From: Pseudomonas sp. H9
GTDB lineage: Bacteria; Pseudomonadota; Gammaproteobacteria; Pseudomonadales; Pseudomonadaceae
DNA length: 64,000 bases
Reading direction: 5' to 3'
Assembly (NCBI RefSeq): GCF_004353925.1
Contig: NZ_SMOK01000016.1
Location: 54,589 to 118,588, forward strand
This document shows, piece by piece, positions 33,586 to 42,167 of this stretch. A program made the position numbers and the translations under genes. The notes beneath the pieces were generated by a model, which ran no database searches, was not told where the DNA came from, and saw nothing but the letters and a program-made list of their open reading frames with translations. Positions within the stretch are counted from its first letter, which is position 1. Each line of letters opens with the position of its first letter.

Positions 33586-36390
33586 TTACTTGCGCCGGCT
33601 GACGCGGTCCACCAGGTACACCAGCCCGTGATAGTCGATGCCGCTGTGTTGAGACAGGCCGATCTCACAGGTGCGGCTGGTTGAAATACCCACCTCGCAG
33701 GTTTGCACGGCATCCTTGAGGCTGCGCAGCGCGTGGCGGTTCAGTTCAGGGGTGGTAAAGCCCTTGTCACCGGCAAAACCGCAGCAATGAATACCCTCGG
33801 GTATGACCACCTCGTTGGCGCAACGCCGGGCAATGTCGATCAGCGCCTGCGCCTCGCCCAGGTGCTGAGTGCTGCAAGTGACATGCACGGCAATCGGCGC
33901 CTCCTGCGGCTCGAACTCCAGGCGATCGAGCAATCGGCTACGGATGAAACGCACCGGGTCATGGATATCGAGGCGTTGGTCCGCCAGGTCCTTTACCAAG
34001 CGCAGCGTGCAGGGGCTGGTGTCGCAGTAGATCGGGTCAAGCCCGCCACGGCTGGCTTTGAGTAAGGCGTCGAGGACCTCCTGGCGTTTTTGATCGGCCT
34101 GCTGCGCATAGCCTTTGGAGGCGAAGGGCTGGCCACAACACAGTGCGTCGAGATTGTCCGGGAGCACCACCTGGTAGCCGCCCTTCTCCAACAAACTACA
34201 GGTCTTGTCGAACAGGCTTTGCTGTTCCTGCGCCTTGGCCGCCGGTCCCATGACCCGCGACACGCAGGCCGCCAGATACACCACCCGAGGCCGCTCATCT
34301 GCGTAGGCAGGTGCGGGCAACTGCAAGCGCTGCGCCGGCTGCGGCATCGTCGGGGTCCATTGCGGCAGTTTGCCCCCGCTGATTCTGCTCAAGGTTGCCG
34401 TGGTTCTGGCCAACAGCGGCGCGCCCAGCAGCCGGTGCGCCGTATGGGCTGCATGCAAGGTGAATCGCAGGCCCTGCGCCGCCGCGGCAAAATGCGCTGC
34501 CAGCCAGTTGGCCGCTGCGGGGCTAGCGGCCTGTGTACCACGCAGTTTGCGCACCAGATCACCGGTATTGATGCCCACCGGGCAACGCTGGGCGCACAGG
34601 CCGGTGGCCGCGCACGTGTCGAGGCCGTGGCGCTGGTAAGCGCGTTCCAGCTCGGTGGTATCGATGCCCGCACGTTTGCGCGCCTGAATGTCACGCCAGA
34701 TGACGATGCGTTGACGCGGGGTCAGGGTCAGGCCATTGGCCGGGCAAACCGGCTCGCAGAAGCCACACTCGATGCACGTATCGACGATGTCATCGGCGGC
34801 GGGCATTGGCTTGAAGTTTTTCAGGTGAATCTGCGGATCTTCAGACAACACCACATCCGGGTTGAGGATGCCGTGCGGATCAAGCAAGCGCTTGATCGTC
34901 CACATCAACTGGTACGCCTCCGAGCCCCACTCCAACTCGACAAATGGCGCCATGTTGCGCCCGGTACCGTGCTCGGCTTTGAGCGCACCGCCGTATTCCA
35001 CGGCCACCAGTTGGCTCACGTCACTCATGAAGGCCTCGTAGCGAGCGACCTGGGCCGGGTCATCGAAGCCCTGGGTGAAGACGAAATGCAGGTTCCCTTC
35101 CAGGGCATGGCCGAAAATGATCGCTTCGTCGTACCCATGCTTGTCAAACAACTGCAGCAGGCGATTGACGCCTTCGGCCAGTTGCTCGACGGGAAAGGTT
35201 ACGTCTTCAATGATCACCGTGGTGCCGGTTTTGCGCACAGCACCAACGGCCGGGAAGGTGTCCTTGCGGATCCGCCATAGCTGGTTGTAAACCTGCGGGT
35301 CATCACTGAAATCGACCTGCTTCTCCACGGGAAACGGCGCAAGGGCGGCCATGACCTGGCGCAGTTGCTCTTGCAGCAGTGCCGCCGTTGCTGCCCGCGA
35401 CTCGATCAGCAAGGCGCAGGCACCGGCGGACAGCCCGCGCACCCACTCGGGCATTCCGGCCATGTTTTCCACCGAGCGCAGGCTGCGCCGATCCAGCAAC
35501 TCGACCGCCGCGACTGGCTGCTGCTTGAGCACCGGGACAGCCTTGCAGCAGGTCCCGACGTCGGGAAAGACGATCAGCGCACTGGCTTTGTGCGGGTGGT
35601 CCGGCACGGTGTCATAGGTCACCGCACTGATAAACCCCAGGGTACCTTCGGAGCCCACCATCAAATGGTTGAGGATTTCCAGCGGATCGTCGAAATCGAT
35701 CAGTGCGTTGAGCGAAAAGCCAGTGGTGTTTTTCAACCGGTACTTGTGGCGGATCTTGCTGGCCAGGGCAGCATTGGCGCGGGTCTGGCGGCCGAGTTCG
35801 GCCAGCTGATCAAGCAACGCACCGTGGCTTGCACGAAAGGCGGCAACGCTGGCGGGGCTCTCGCTGTCCAGCACGGTGCCGTCAGCAAGCACCAGGCGCA
35901 GGCCCGCAAGGGTGTGATAGGTGTTCTGGGCAGTGCCGCAGCACATGCCACTGGAATTGTTGGCGACGATACCGCCAATCTTGGCCGCATTGATCGACGC
36001 CGGATCAGGCCCGATCTTGCGTTTGAACGGGGCCAGCGCGGCATTGGCCTGAGCACCGATCACACCGGGTTGCAGGCGAATTTGCTGGCCATTGCTACGG
36101 ATGTCACGGCGGTTCCAATGATCGCCCAGCACAATCAATACCGAATCGGAAATCGCCTGGCCGGATAGGCTGGTGCCAGCGGCGCGGAAAGTCACCGGTA
36201 CGCGCTCGGTCGTCGCCAGTTGCAGCAGCGCGACCACTTCCTGCTCAGATTCGACCCGCACCACCAGCTTGGGAATCAGCCGGTAAAAGCTGGCATCGGT
36301 GCCGAACGCGAGCGTTGAGAGCGGGTCATCGAAACGCCGGTCACGGGGAATCAGGCGCTCGACAGCGGTGCGGAATGTCGCGGGTAACAT
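33586..36390 (-). CDS. FAD-linked oxidase with Fe-S and CCG domains (D-lactate dehydrogenase/YdiJ-like)
   Basis: A 934-residue two-part enzyme. The N-terminal half has the FAD_binding_4 domain (about 40-270, with RAAGTSLSGQA and NNSSGMCCG) and the FAD-oxidase C-terminal domain (about 280-530). The C-terminal half has two 4Fe-4S motifs, CIECGFCEPVCP (about 545) and CAATGLCAQRCP (about 600), and CCG domains (DALCCG, HCCGFAG) as in GlpC/LldE/GlcF. It should oxidise a D-2-hydroxy acid and pass electrons to the respiratory chain. GGAG precedes the ATG. It follows the MFS gene by 100 bases and is probably in the GntR regulon. Confidence 0.87.
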   Translation of the reverse strand: MLPATFRTAVERLIPRDRRFDDPLSTLAFGTDASFYRLIPKLVVRVESEQEVVALLQLATTERVPVTFRAAGTSLSGQAISDSVLIVLGDHWNRRDIRSNGQQIRLQPGVIGAQANAALAPFKRKIGPDPASINAAKIGGIVANNSSGMCCGTAQNTYHTLAGLRLVLADGTVLDSESPASVAAFRASHGALLDQLAELGRQTRANAALASKIRHKYRLKNTTGFSLNALIDFDDPLEILNHLMVGSEGTLGFISAVTYDTVPDHPHKASALIVFPDVGTCCKAVPVLKQQPVAAVELLDRRSLRSVENMAGMPEWVRGLSAGACALLIESRAATAALLQEQLRQVMAALAPFPVEKQVDFSDDPQVYNQLWRIRKDTFPAVGAVRKTGTTVIIEDVTFPVEQLAEGVNRLLQLFDKHGYDEAIIFGHALEGNLHFVFTQGFDDPAQVARYEAFMSDVSQLVAVEYGGALKAEHGTGRNMAPFVELEWGSEAYQLMWTIKRLLDPHGILNPDVVLSEDPQIHLKNFKPMPAADDIVDTCIECGFCEPVCPANGLTLTPRQRIVIWRDIQARKRAGIDTTELERAYQRHGLDTCAATGLCAQRCPVGINTGDLVRKLRGTQAASPAAANWLAAHFAAAAQGLRFTLHAAHTAHRLLGAPLLARTTATLSRISGGKLPQWTPTMPQPAQRLQLPAPAYADERPRVVYLAACVSRVMGPAAKAQEQQSLFDKTCSLLEKGGYQVVLPDNLDALCCGQPFASKGYAQQADQKRQEVLDALLKASRGGLDPIYCDTSPCTLRLVKDLADQRLDIHDPVRFIRSRLLDRLEFEPQEAPIAVHVTCSTQHLGEAQALIDIARRCANEVVIPEGIHCCGFAGDKGFTTPELNRHALRSLKDAVQTCEVGISTSRTCEIGLSQHSGIDYHGLVYLVDRVSRRK

Positions 36391-36490
36391 GGGGTGTCTC
36401 CATCCATCACCACGGCGACCAGGCGAGTGCGCACTGGTCGTCGCAGCGAGTCAAACGGGAGCGGTGCCGGGTGCACCGCTGAGGCATTGG

Positions 36491-37807
36491 CTACTTGGCC
36501 ATGACGCTGTGAGAGCGGGCCGCCGAAACGGGCTGGCGCGCCTCGATCAGGCGGGCAAAGCGGCGCTTGCTCGCTTCGGGGTTGATGAGCAACAAACCAA
36601 TGACACTGGTGACGATGCACAGCACACCCGCAACCACGAAGCCCTTGTCATAGCCCAGCGCAGGCGTTGCAGCGGCCTGAATGAACGCCCCCATCAAGGC
36701 AGGCGCGAGCAGGCCGCCAGTGGTGGCCAGGGCACTGTTGATGGACATCATCGAAGACCGCTGCGCGGCTGGCATGATCTCGGCAACGATGGCCGAGCTC
36801 AGTACAAAGGTGATCTGTGGCAGGTTGCAGCCGATGGCCAACAGAATGACTTTGAGCAAAGGATTGTGCACAGCGAACACAGCGAACAGGATCAACCCAC
36901 CGCCGATCAGCACCAGCAACGAGGTCAGCCAACCACGGGCAAACTTCGAAGCCAGCCCGCTCCTCAACAGGCGCTGGGAGACCCAGGAGCCACCGAGCAC
37001 GATTGGAATGTTGAAGGCCGTGAACACCATGAACATCCAGCCGGCATCCGTCGGGTCGTAGTGCATCACTTTGCCCATGTACGACGGCACCCAGGTGAAC
37101 ATCACCGAGAAGATCCAGTAGCTGGTCCAGTACATGAGCATGTTGGCCAGGAAGGTTCGGTCGGTGATCAGCAGCCAATACGGCAGTCTCGGCGCATTGG
37201 CATCGTCCTGCACGCTGCCCTGCTCATTGACCTGGCCTTCGGCACCGAAGTAAGCCCACAGCGCCATCCACACCAGGCTAGCCACCCCCAGCACCATGAA
37301 CGCCGCGTGCCAGTTCCACTTCACCACCACAAAAGTCAGCAGCGGACCGGAGATCAGCAGCCCGGCCGTGACGCCCTGAAAGATCACCGCCGACGGCAGG
37401 TTGCGCTTGTCATTGGGGAACCACTTGTAACAGGAATGCAGCGCCAGCGGATACGCCGGCCCCTCCCCCATCCCCAGGAGGATGCGCGAGAAGTACAGCA
37501 GTGGAACGGAAGCCACAAAAGCCAGAGGAAACTGCGCCACACCCCAGATGCCAGCACACAGCATCAACAGTTTTTTTGAAGACACCCGCTCGGCAACGAA
37601 GCCAAAACCGATGGCCGACAACGAAAACAGCAGAAAGAAGCTACTGGCAATCATGCCGAACTCACCGGGAGAAAGCCCCAGATCGGCCATCAGGGGCGCA
37701 GCGACGATGCCGAGAATCGCCTTGTCCATGAAGTTGATCACCATGAACACGGCAAGCAGGATCGTGATGACCCAGGCATGCGTTTTGGTACTTTTAAAGC
37801 GAGCCAT
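36491..37807 (-). CDS. MFS transporter, anion:cation symporter-like
   Basis: A 438-residue, 12-helix permease of the major facilitator superfamily resembling the ACS group (phthalate, hydroxyphenylacetate, tartrate and sugar-acid importers). Helix 1 is WVITILLAVFMVINFMDKAILGIVAAP; the motif between helices 2 and 3 reads GFVAERVSSKK, and RILLGMGEGPAYP follows. ATG at 37807 has GAGG six bases upstream. It stands between a 38-residue micropeptide and the FAD/Fe-S oxidase, and the transcription unit starts at a CTATATAG palindrome. Likely imports an organic acid produced or used by this regulon. Confidence 0.9.
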   Translation of the reverse strand: MARFKSTKTHAWVITILLAVFMVINFMDKAILGIVAAPLMADLGLSPGEFGMIASSFFLLFSLSAIGFGFVAERVSSKKLLMLCAGIWGVAQFPLAFVASVPLLYFSRILLGMGEGPAYPLALHSCYKWFPNDKRNLPSAVIFQGVTAGLLISGPLLTFVVVKWNWHAAFMVLGVASLVWMALWAYFGAEGQVNEQGSVQDDANAPRLPYWLLITDRTFLANMLMYWTSYWIFSVMFTWVPSYMGKVMHYDPTDAGWMFMVFTAFNIPIVLGGSWVSQRLLRSGLASKFARGWLTSLLVLIGGGLILFAVFAVHNPLLKVILLAIGCNLPQITFVLSSAIVAEIMPAAQRSSMMSINSALATTGGLLAPALMGAFIQAAATPALGYDKGFVVAGVLCIVTSVIGLLLINPEASKRRFARLIEARQPVSAARSHSVMAK

Positions 37808-37867
37808 ATCCCACCTCAGAATTGATGTTGAAACCATCGGGCCGTCGTGATGCGAACCGAAGTGGAA

Positions 37868-37984
37868 TTAACTGATGCAATCTGCAACGACGTGGTTGGA
37901 CACGATCCGTTTTCGCGGGCGGGCGCCTTCGACAGGGGTGGGAATAATGCTCAAGTTAGCAGGAAACGATGTTTGCACAGACAT
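37868..37984 (-). CDS. 38-residue micropeptide upstream of the MFS gene
   Basis: A short frame starting at ATG 37984 with a perfect GGAG six bases upstream and ending at TGA 37868. It begins MSVQTSFPANLSIIP and continues with a basic GARPRKR stretch and a C-terminal cysteine near the end. There is no membrane segment. It lies between the putative GntR operator (38056-38075) and the MFS start, so it would be the first frame of that mRNA. It could be a leader peptide, a regulatory or precursor peptide, or chance; the ribosome-binding site is the main argument for it being real. Confidence 0.5.
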   Translation of the reverse strand: MSVQTSFPANLSIIPTPVEGARPRKRIVSNHVVADCIS

Positions 37985-38055
37985 GGCGTTCTCCAGGCTG
38001 ACTGACGGTACGGTGACCGCAGTCGATTTTGTTGTTGTTTTTCTTAACGCCAAAT

Positions 38056-38075
38056 AACTATATAGCACTATAGTT
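38056..38075. promoter_or_regulatory. GntR-type operator before the micropeptide-MFS-oxidase unit
   Basis: AACTATA-TAGCAC-TATAGTT is a perfect 7-base inverted repeat with six-base spacer; it also contains the core CTATATAG. The same core recurs at 39071 and 49362 and a related palindrome at 45319. It lies 72 bases upstream of the micropeptide ATG. Confidence 0.65.
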
Positions 38076-38202
38076 ACGAAGGTATAGCTTTTTCGAACCG
38101 TTCATCAGAAGACAGCCCGTGCCATGTGCCGGTCGACAATCAAGGATGGGGATGTGCAGAAGCGCCCGCAGGCCGTGCTTATGCAGGCAAGCGTGCATTC
38201 AC

Positions 38203-38225
38203 GCGGGGCCAGAGGGTGGCCCCGC
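38203..38225 (-). terminator. Hairpin downstream of the GntR gene
   Basis: A 9-base perfect stem, GCGGGGCCA/TGGCCCCGC with loop GAGGG, lies 20 bases past the GntR stop on the minus strand. No U-run follows, so termination is likely only partial or Rho-assisted. The rest of the 37985-38244 gap, apart from the operator, shows nothing I can name. Confidence 0.5.
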
Positions 38226-38244
38226 TACAAAGAGCCTGAGGGGA

Positions 38245-39018
38245 TCAAGGCTCCAGATTGGCATCCAGACGCAAGCGGTATTCATTCGGTGGAATGAACG
38301 CCTCCTGGAAATACAGCGGCCGACCGTTGCTGCCTATGGCAAGAAATTCGAGCACCGCACCGACCGTGCCCTTTTCCAGCGCCAACTGCTCGCACACTTC
38401 ATCCGGGAAGCGCTCGCAACGCAGCTTCTGGTCCAGGCTGGAGATGCTGATCTGGTACTGGTTGAACAGCAGCGCCTTGAAGTTCGCCCCGGCAAAATTC
38501 AGCAGCTCGGTCTCGGCGAAAGCCGGGAAACGATCACTGTCGATATAGAAGTGGCTGAAACACTGAAACAGTTCCTGCACGGCGAACACACGGTCAACCT
38601 TGACCACGGTACGCACGTTGGCGCCCAGCTTGTCGGCCCACTCGCTGCCGTCCAACCCGGTCTCCTGCCCCACCACTTCGGCATAGATCGGCAGAACGTT
38701 GCTGTCGCTGTCTTCGAAACGCAGGTGCATCGGCGACAGCATCGGCATCGCATGCTCGGCTACGAACGTGCCATGCCCGTGACGGCGGACGATAACTTTG
38801 GCCTGAACCAACTCGCGTAACGCCTTTTGCACCGTACCCAGGCTGAACGGGGTAATCGCCGCCAGCGTGGACTCGTTGGGCAACTGCGAACCGGGCCCCC
38901 AGTAACCATCATGAATCGCCGCCAACAACGCTTCGCGTAATTGCGCGTATTTGGGCAAGCCGAGCACTTCCTGTGGCTGATAACGATCGTAGAAATCGAT
39001 CGCCTTTACTTCCGACAT
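38245..39018 (-). CDS. GntR-family (HutC/UTRA) transcriptional regulator
   Basis: A 257-residue regulator: winged helix (about 20-85, with LREALLAAIHDGYWGPGSQLPNESTLA and TVQKALRELVQAKVIVRRHGHGTFV) and a UTRA effector domain (about 100-250). ATG at 39018 has AAGGAG eight bases upstream; a longer frame is not needed. Its own promoter region holds the palindrome AAGCTATATAGCTT, also found before three other units in 38-49.4 kb, so it is probably the local repressor. It is divergent from the TSUP-OprD pair. The effector is likely the pathway substrate or an intermediate. Confidence 0.9.
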   Translation of the reverse strand: MSEVKAIDFYDRYQPQEVLGLPKYAQLREALLAAIHDGYWGPGSQLPNESTLAAITPFSLGTVQKALRELVQAKVIVRRHGHGTFVAEHAMPMLSPMHLRFEDSDSNVLPIYAEVVGQETGLDGSEWADKLGANVRTVVKVDRVFAVQELFQCFSHFYIDSDRFPAFAETELLNFAGANFKALLFNQYQISISSLDQKLRCERFPDEVCEQLALEKGTVGAVLEFLAIGSNGRPLYFQEAFIPPNEYRLRLDANLEP

Positions 39019-39070
39019 TTTTTGTTCTCCTTCAGACACTCCGCCGACAAGGCCAAAGCGTCGTTGACTA

Positions 39071-39094
39071 AAGCTATATAGCTTCATACTATAG
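39071..39094. promoter_or_regulatory. GntR-type operator in the gntR/TSUP divergent promoter region
   Basis: AAGCTATATAGCTT (39071-39084) is a 14-base perfect palindrome, followed by a half-site ACTATAG at 39088-39094. It lies 53 bases from the GntR start and 105 bases from the TSUP start, so one protein could control both directions. Confidence 0.7.
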
Positions 39095-39188
39095 CGCGTA
39101 ATGCCCAAAAATGCTCCGCCCCGACTCCGCTTCCAGCCGCCCCCTACGGACGGCTAAAACCATCGCCGCGACTCAGGCAGGATGATCC

Positions 39189-40004
39189 ATGGAACCACAC
39201 TCGCTCGTCATCATTCTTCTCGCCGTGGCCGTTGGCAGCTACCTGCAAGCGTTAACCGGATTCGCCTTGGGCATTATCGTACTGGCGATCGCCGTACTCA
39301 CCCACGCCGCGTCCATCAGTATCGTTGCCACCACGATCACCATCGTTGCCGTGCCCGGCATCGCCATCGCGCTGGCGCGTCATTGGCGGCATATTGACCG
39401 GGCATCGTTCATCCAGACCCTCGTTGGCTTGATTCCCGGCACGCTGCTGGGCCTGGCACTGCTCGCCAAAATGAGCAAAGAGCATACCGCGCTGCTGCAA
39501 CTGTCGCTGGGCGGCCTGATCGTGGCAGGTGGTATTGCCCTGTTCATCAAACCCCAACCCCTGGCTTCCCGTTCCGGTCCCATCAGCTTTGCCCTCATGG
39601 GCCTGCTCGGCGGCTTGATGGGCGGCATGTTCAGCATACCGGGGCCGCCGCTGATCTATCACTACTATCGTCAGCCGGTGTCCCTTCAGACCATCCGTAC
39701 CAGCTTGCTGGCGCTGTCGGGCGCCATGGCTTTGATCCGTTTGCTCATGCAGGGCCTGCAAGGCGAGCTGAACCAGGACGTCCTGTCGCTGGGCACCTTG
39801 TCGATACCGGTCGCCATATTGGCCAGTTGGCTGTATGTGCGCTTTCCACCCCGACTCTCCGACCTGAACCTGCGGCGCGGTGCCTTCGCGCTGTTTGTCG
39901 CCATGGGCGGATTCATCTCGCTCACGGCACTGGTGCCGGATGCCCTGCCCCCCGCAAACGCTTCTGCCGTTGTGTCACCCCATCACTCAACACCTGCACC
40001 TTGA
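39189..40004 (+). CDS. TSUP-family permease (sulfite exporter TauE/SafE-like)
   Basis: A 271-residue inner-membrane protein with about eight helices. Family signs are LQALTGFALGIIVLAIAVL near the N-terminus and the second repeat GLLGGLMGGMFSIPGPPLIYHYY. TSUP proteins move sulfite, sulfoacetate, thiosulfate or organic anions. Next to a sulfatase regulon, export of sulfate or sulfite, or uptake of an organosulfate, is a sensible guess. AGGAT precedes the ATG. It is followed by the OprD porin after 32 bases. Confidence 0.87.
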   Translation: MEPHSLVIILLAVAVGSYLQALTGFALGIIVLAIAVLTHAASISIVATTITIVAVPGIAIALARHWRHIDRASFIQTLVGLIPGTLLGLALLAKMSKEHTALLQLSLGGLIVAGGIALFIKPQPLASRSGPISFALMGLLGGLMGGMFSIPGPPLIYHYYRQPVSLQTIRTSLLALSGAMALIRLLMQGLQGELNQDVLSLGTLSIPVAILASWLYVRFPPRLSDLNLRRGAFALFVAMGGFISLTALVPDALPPANASAVVSPHHSTPAP

Positions 40005-40036
40005 ATGTGCAGCCCCCCGCCCTAGAGATAAAAACA

Positions 40037-41281
40037 ATGAAAATTCTACGGTTCAGCGCATTACCATCCCCGTTGCTTGGCCTGTCCAGCCTCGCCTTGT
40101 GCTGCAATGCCTCGGCGGCGTTCATCGCTGACAGTACCGCCAACCTGGACATTCGCAACTTCTACATGAACCGCGACTACCGACAGCCCGGTAGCCCGGA
40201 AACGCAGGATGAATGGACGCAGGGATTTGTCATGCATGCCGAGTCCGGCTTCACCGACACCCCGGTTGGCCTGGGGCTCGATGCCCATGCCGCGCTGGGG
40301 CTCAAACTGGATTCGGCCCGTGGTCGCAGCGGCGACAACGGTATCCTGCCGCAAAGCAGTGACGGTACACCCGCGAACGAGTTCAGCGAACTGAGTTTTA
40401 CTGCAAAACTCAAGGTGTCCAAGAGTGTCTTGCGCCTGGGAACGCTCTACCCGACTCTGCCGGTGCTCAATTACAACTTCGGGCGACTGCTGCCTTCCAG
40501 TTACAGCGGCGGCATGCTGACCTCCAACGACATCGACAATCTGACCCTCAATGCCGGGCGCATCACCCAGGCCAACCTGCGTAACTCCAGCAGCTATGAC
40601 CGCATCACGTATTACCGTGGTGGTGTTGAAAGTGATCATTTCGACTTTGCTGGCGGCAGCTTCAACGTCAGCCCACAGCTGAGCACCAGCTACTACTATG
40701 GCGAACTCAAAGACATCTACCGCCAGCACTTTCTCGGCCTCACCCACACCGCAGCGCTAAGCAAAAGCGCGAGCCTGCGCACCGACCTTCGCTACTTTCG
40801 CAGCAACGATGAAGGCATGGCAAAAATGGGCCGCTTTGCCAACAACACCTACAGCGCGATGCTCAGCCTGACCCTGGGTGGCCACAAGTTCAGCGGCGCC
40901 TACCAGCAAGTCGCCGGGGCTGGGGAGTTTCCCTTCATTGGCAATGATCCCTACGTCGCCAACCTGTCGTTCTACAACACCTTCACCCGCGAAGACGAGA
41001 AGTCCTGGCAGGCACGCTACGACTACAACTTCGCGGCACAGGGGCTACCGGGCCTGGCATTCATGGCCCGTTATGTCGACGGCGACCACGCCCGCGTCCA
41101 GCAAGGCGAACACGGTACCGAGCGCGAACGCAACATGGAGCTGACCTATACGCTGCAGAGCGGCCCGCTGAAGAACCTCTACCTACAGCTGCGCAATATC
41201 AATGTCCGTTCCGGCAGCGGGCTGACCCGCGATGTCGACGAAAACCGGGTACTGGTCGGCTACAAGATGATCGTCTGGTAA
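40037..41281 (+). CDS. OprD-family outer-membrane porin
   Basis: A 414-residue porin: signal peptide ending NASA-AF near residue 25, then FIADSTANLDIRNFYMNRDYR, the standard start of the OprD barrel. C-terminal strand ends DENRVLVGYKMIVW with a final aromatic residue. OprD members import small acids and amino acids; the OpdK-type subgroup takes aromatic carboxylates. ATG at 40037 is chosen because the signal peptide begins there; a longer frame reads through the TSUP end. Probably the outer-membrane entry for this regulon's substrate. Confidence 0.92.
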   Translation: MKILRFSALPSPLLGLSSLALCCNASAAFIADSTANLDIRNFYMNRDYRQPGSPETQDEWTQGFVMHAESGFTDTPVGLGLDAHAALGLKLDSARGRSGDNGILPQSSDGTPANEFSELSFTAKLKVSKSVLRLGTLYPTLPVLNYNFGRLLPSSYSGGMLTSNDIDNLTLNAGRITQANLRNSSSYDRITYYRGGVESDHFDFAGGSFNVSPQLSTSYYYGELKDIYRQHFLGLTHTAALSKSASLRTDLRYFRSNDEGMAKMGRFANNTYSAMLSLTLGGHKFSGAYQQVAGAGEFPFIGNDPYVANLSFYNTFTREDEKSWQARYDYNFAAQGLPGLAFMARYVDGDHARVQQGEHGTERERNMELTYTLQSGPLKNLYLQLRNINVRSGSGLTRDVDENRVLVGYKMIVW

Positions 41282-41309
41282 ACACCTGCGGCGCGGGGTC
41301 ATCCCGCGC

Positions 41310-41663
41310 CTACAAACGCTCGAGCACGGCCCAAAGCGAAACGGCGGCCAGGCACACCACCATGCCCCCCATCAGCATCACCGAAACCACATCGGCCCGA
41401 TGGCGTTCCATGCGAATGGCCTGTGCACTGCGCCGGTAGCGACGTCGCTGTGTCAGGCCCAGGTACAACGCGGTCAGCAGGCTCAATAGTGCCAGCAGTG
41501 TCCCCAGTAAACCCTCGGCTTGAATCCAGCGCAGGAATGTACAGGCCACCACCACCCACAACAGCAGAGTGCGGCTCCAGGCCAGGGTGGTGCGTTCCGG
41601 CTGCAGCCCGGCGTCATCGTGCAACGCCTGAAGCGACAGCCCATCGGCTCGATGTCGGCCCAT
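41310..41663 (-). CDS. DUF202-family membrane protein
   Basis: A 117-residue protein with three predicted helices. The typical DUF202 start LQPERTTLAWSRTLLLWVVV lies near 18-37, then LLGTLLALLSLLTALYLGL and a C-terminal VVSVMLMGGMVVCLAAVSLW. It begins three bases after the stop of another DUF202 gene, so they form a pair, as often seen in proteobacteria. Function unknown. Confidence 0.8.
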   Translation of the reverse strand: MGRHRADGLSLQALHDDAGLQPERTTLAWSRTLLLWVVVACTFLRWIQAEGLLGTLLALLSLLTALYLGLTQRRRYRRSAQAIRMERHRADVVSVMLMGGMVVCLAAVSLWAVLERL

Positions 41664-41666
41664 GCT

Positions 41667-42080
41667 TCAAAGCACCTGCGCCAACAACAGCACAGCGATC
41701 AACACCAACGTCACCAGTACCCCACCCATCGACAGCAGCGGTACCAGCAGCGGTAATGGCAACGGTGCTTTGTGCCGCATTGCCCGTTCAACGTTGAGCC
41801 AACGCAGGCACGCCGAAGCGCTGATCAGCATCGACAGCAGCAACAGCGAAACCGAAAGCGTCGTACGCACGGGTGGGGTGAACACATTCAGGGTAAATGC
41901 CTCGATAGCAATGCCGCCGGCCAGCAGTGCCAACGCGGTGCGGATCCAGGCCAGAAAGGTTCGCTCGTTGGCCAGGGTAAAACGTGGGTCGGGCTCACTG
42001 CCGCCGCGCAACAGCCGTGAAGCATGCCGACCGCGAGGGTTGCACTCAGTGCGGTTCAGGTCGTATTGTTGTGCCGTCAT
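41667..42080 (-). CDS. YidH-like DUF202 membrane protein
   Basis: A 137-residue protein with DUF202 signature DPRFTLANERTFLAWIRTALALLAGGIAIEAF near 30-61, and further hydrophobic helices near 75-95 and 110-135. It pairs with the smaller DUF202 gene three bases downstream; such pairs are common and presumably assemble together. A role is not known. A terminator of the neighbouring operon lies just upstream. Confidence 0.82.
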   Translation of the reverse strand: MTAQQYDLNRTECNPRGRHASRLLRGGSEPDPRFTLANERTFLAWIRTALALLAGGIAIEAFTLNVFTPPVRTTLSVSLLLLSMLISASACLRWLNVERAMRHKAPLPLPLLVPLLSMGGVLVTLVLIAVLLLAQVL

Positions 42081-42107
42081 GAGAGTGTCTGCCTGCTCAA
42101 TCCCAAA

Positions 42108-42144
42108 AGCAAAAATGCCCTCAACGGCAAGCTGCCGTGAGGGC
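42108..42144 (-). terminator. Rho-independent terminator of the aldehyde dehydrogenase-to-GMC operon
   Basis: On the minus strand GCCCTCACGGCAGC/TTGCCGTTGAGGGC forms an 11-base stem with one bulge and is followed by ATTTTTGCTTTTG. It lies 24 bases past the GMC stop. This is the clearest intrinsic terminator in the catabolic region. Confidence 0.8.
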
Positions 42145-42167
42145 GGTTTACTGCCGCCATGGGCGGG

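Noticed and set aside
34090..35280. 396-codon plus-strand frame opposite the FAD/Fe-S oxidase
   Set aside because: No domain, no ribosome-binding site, and covered by a well-defined enzyme on the other strand.
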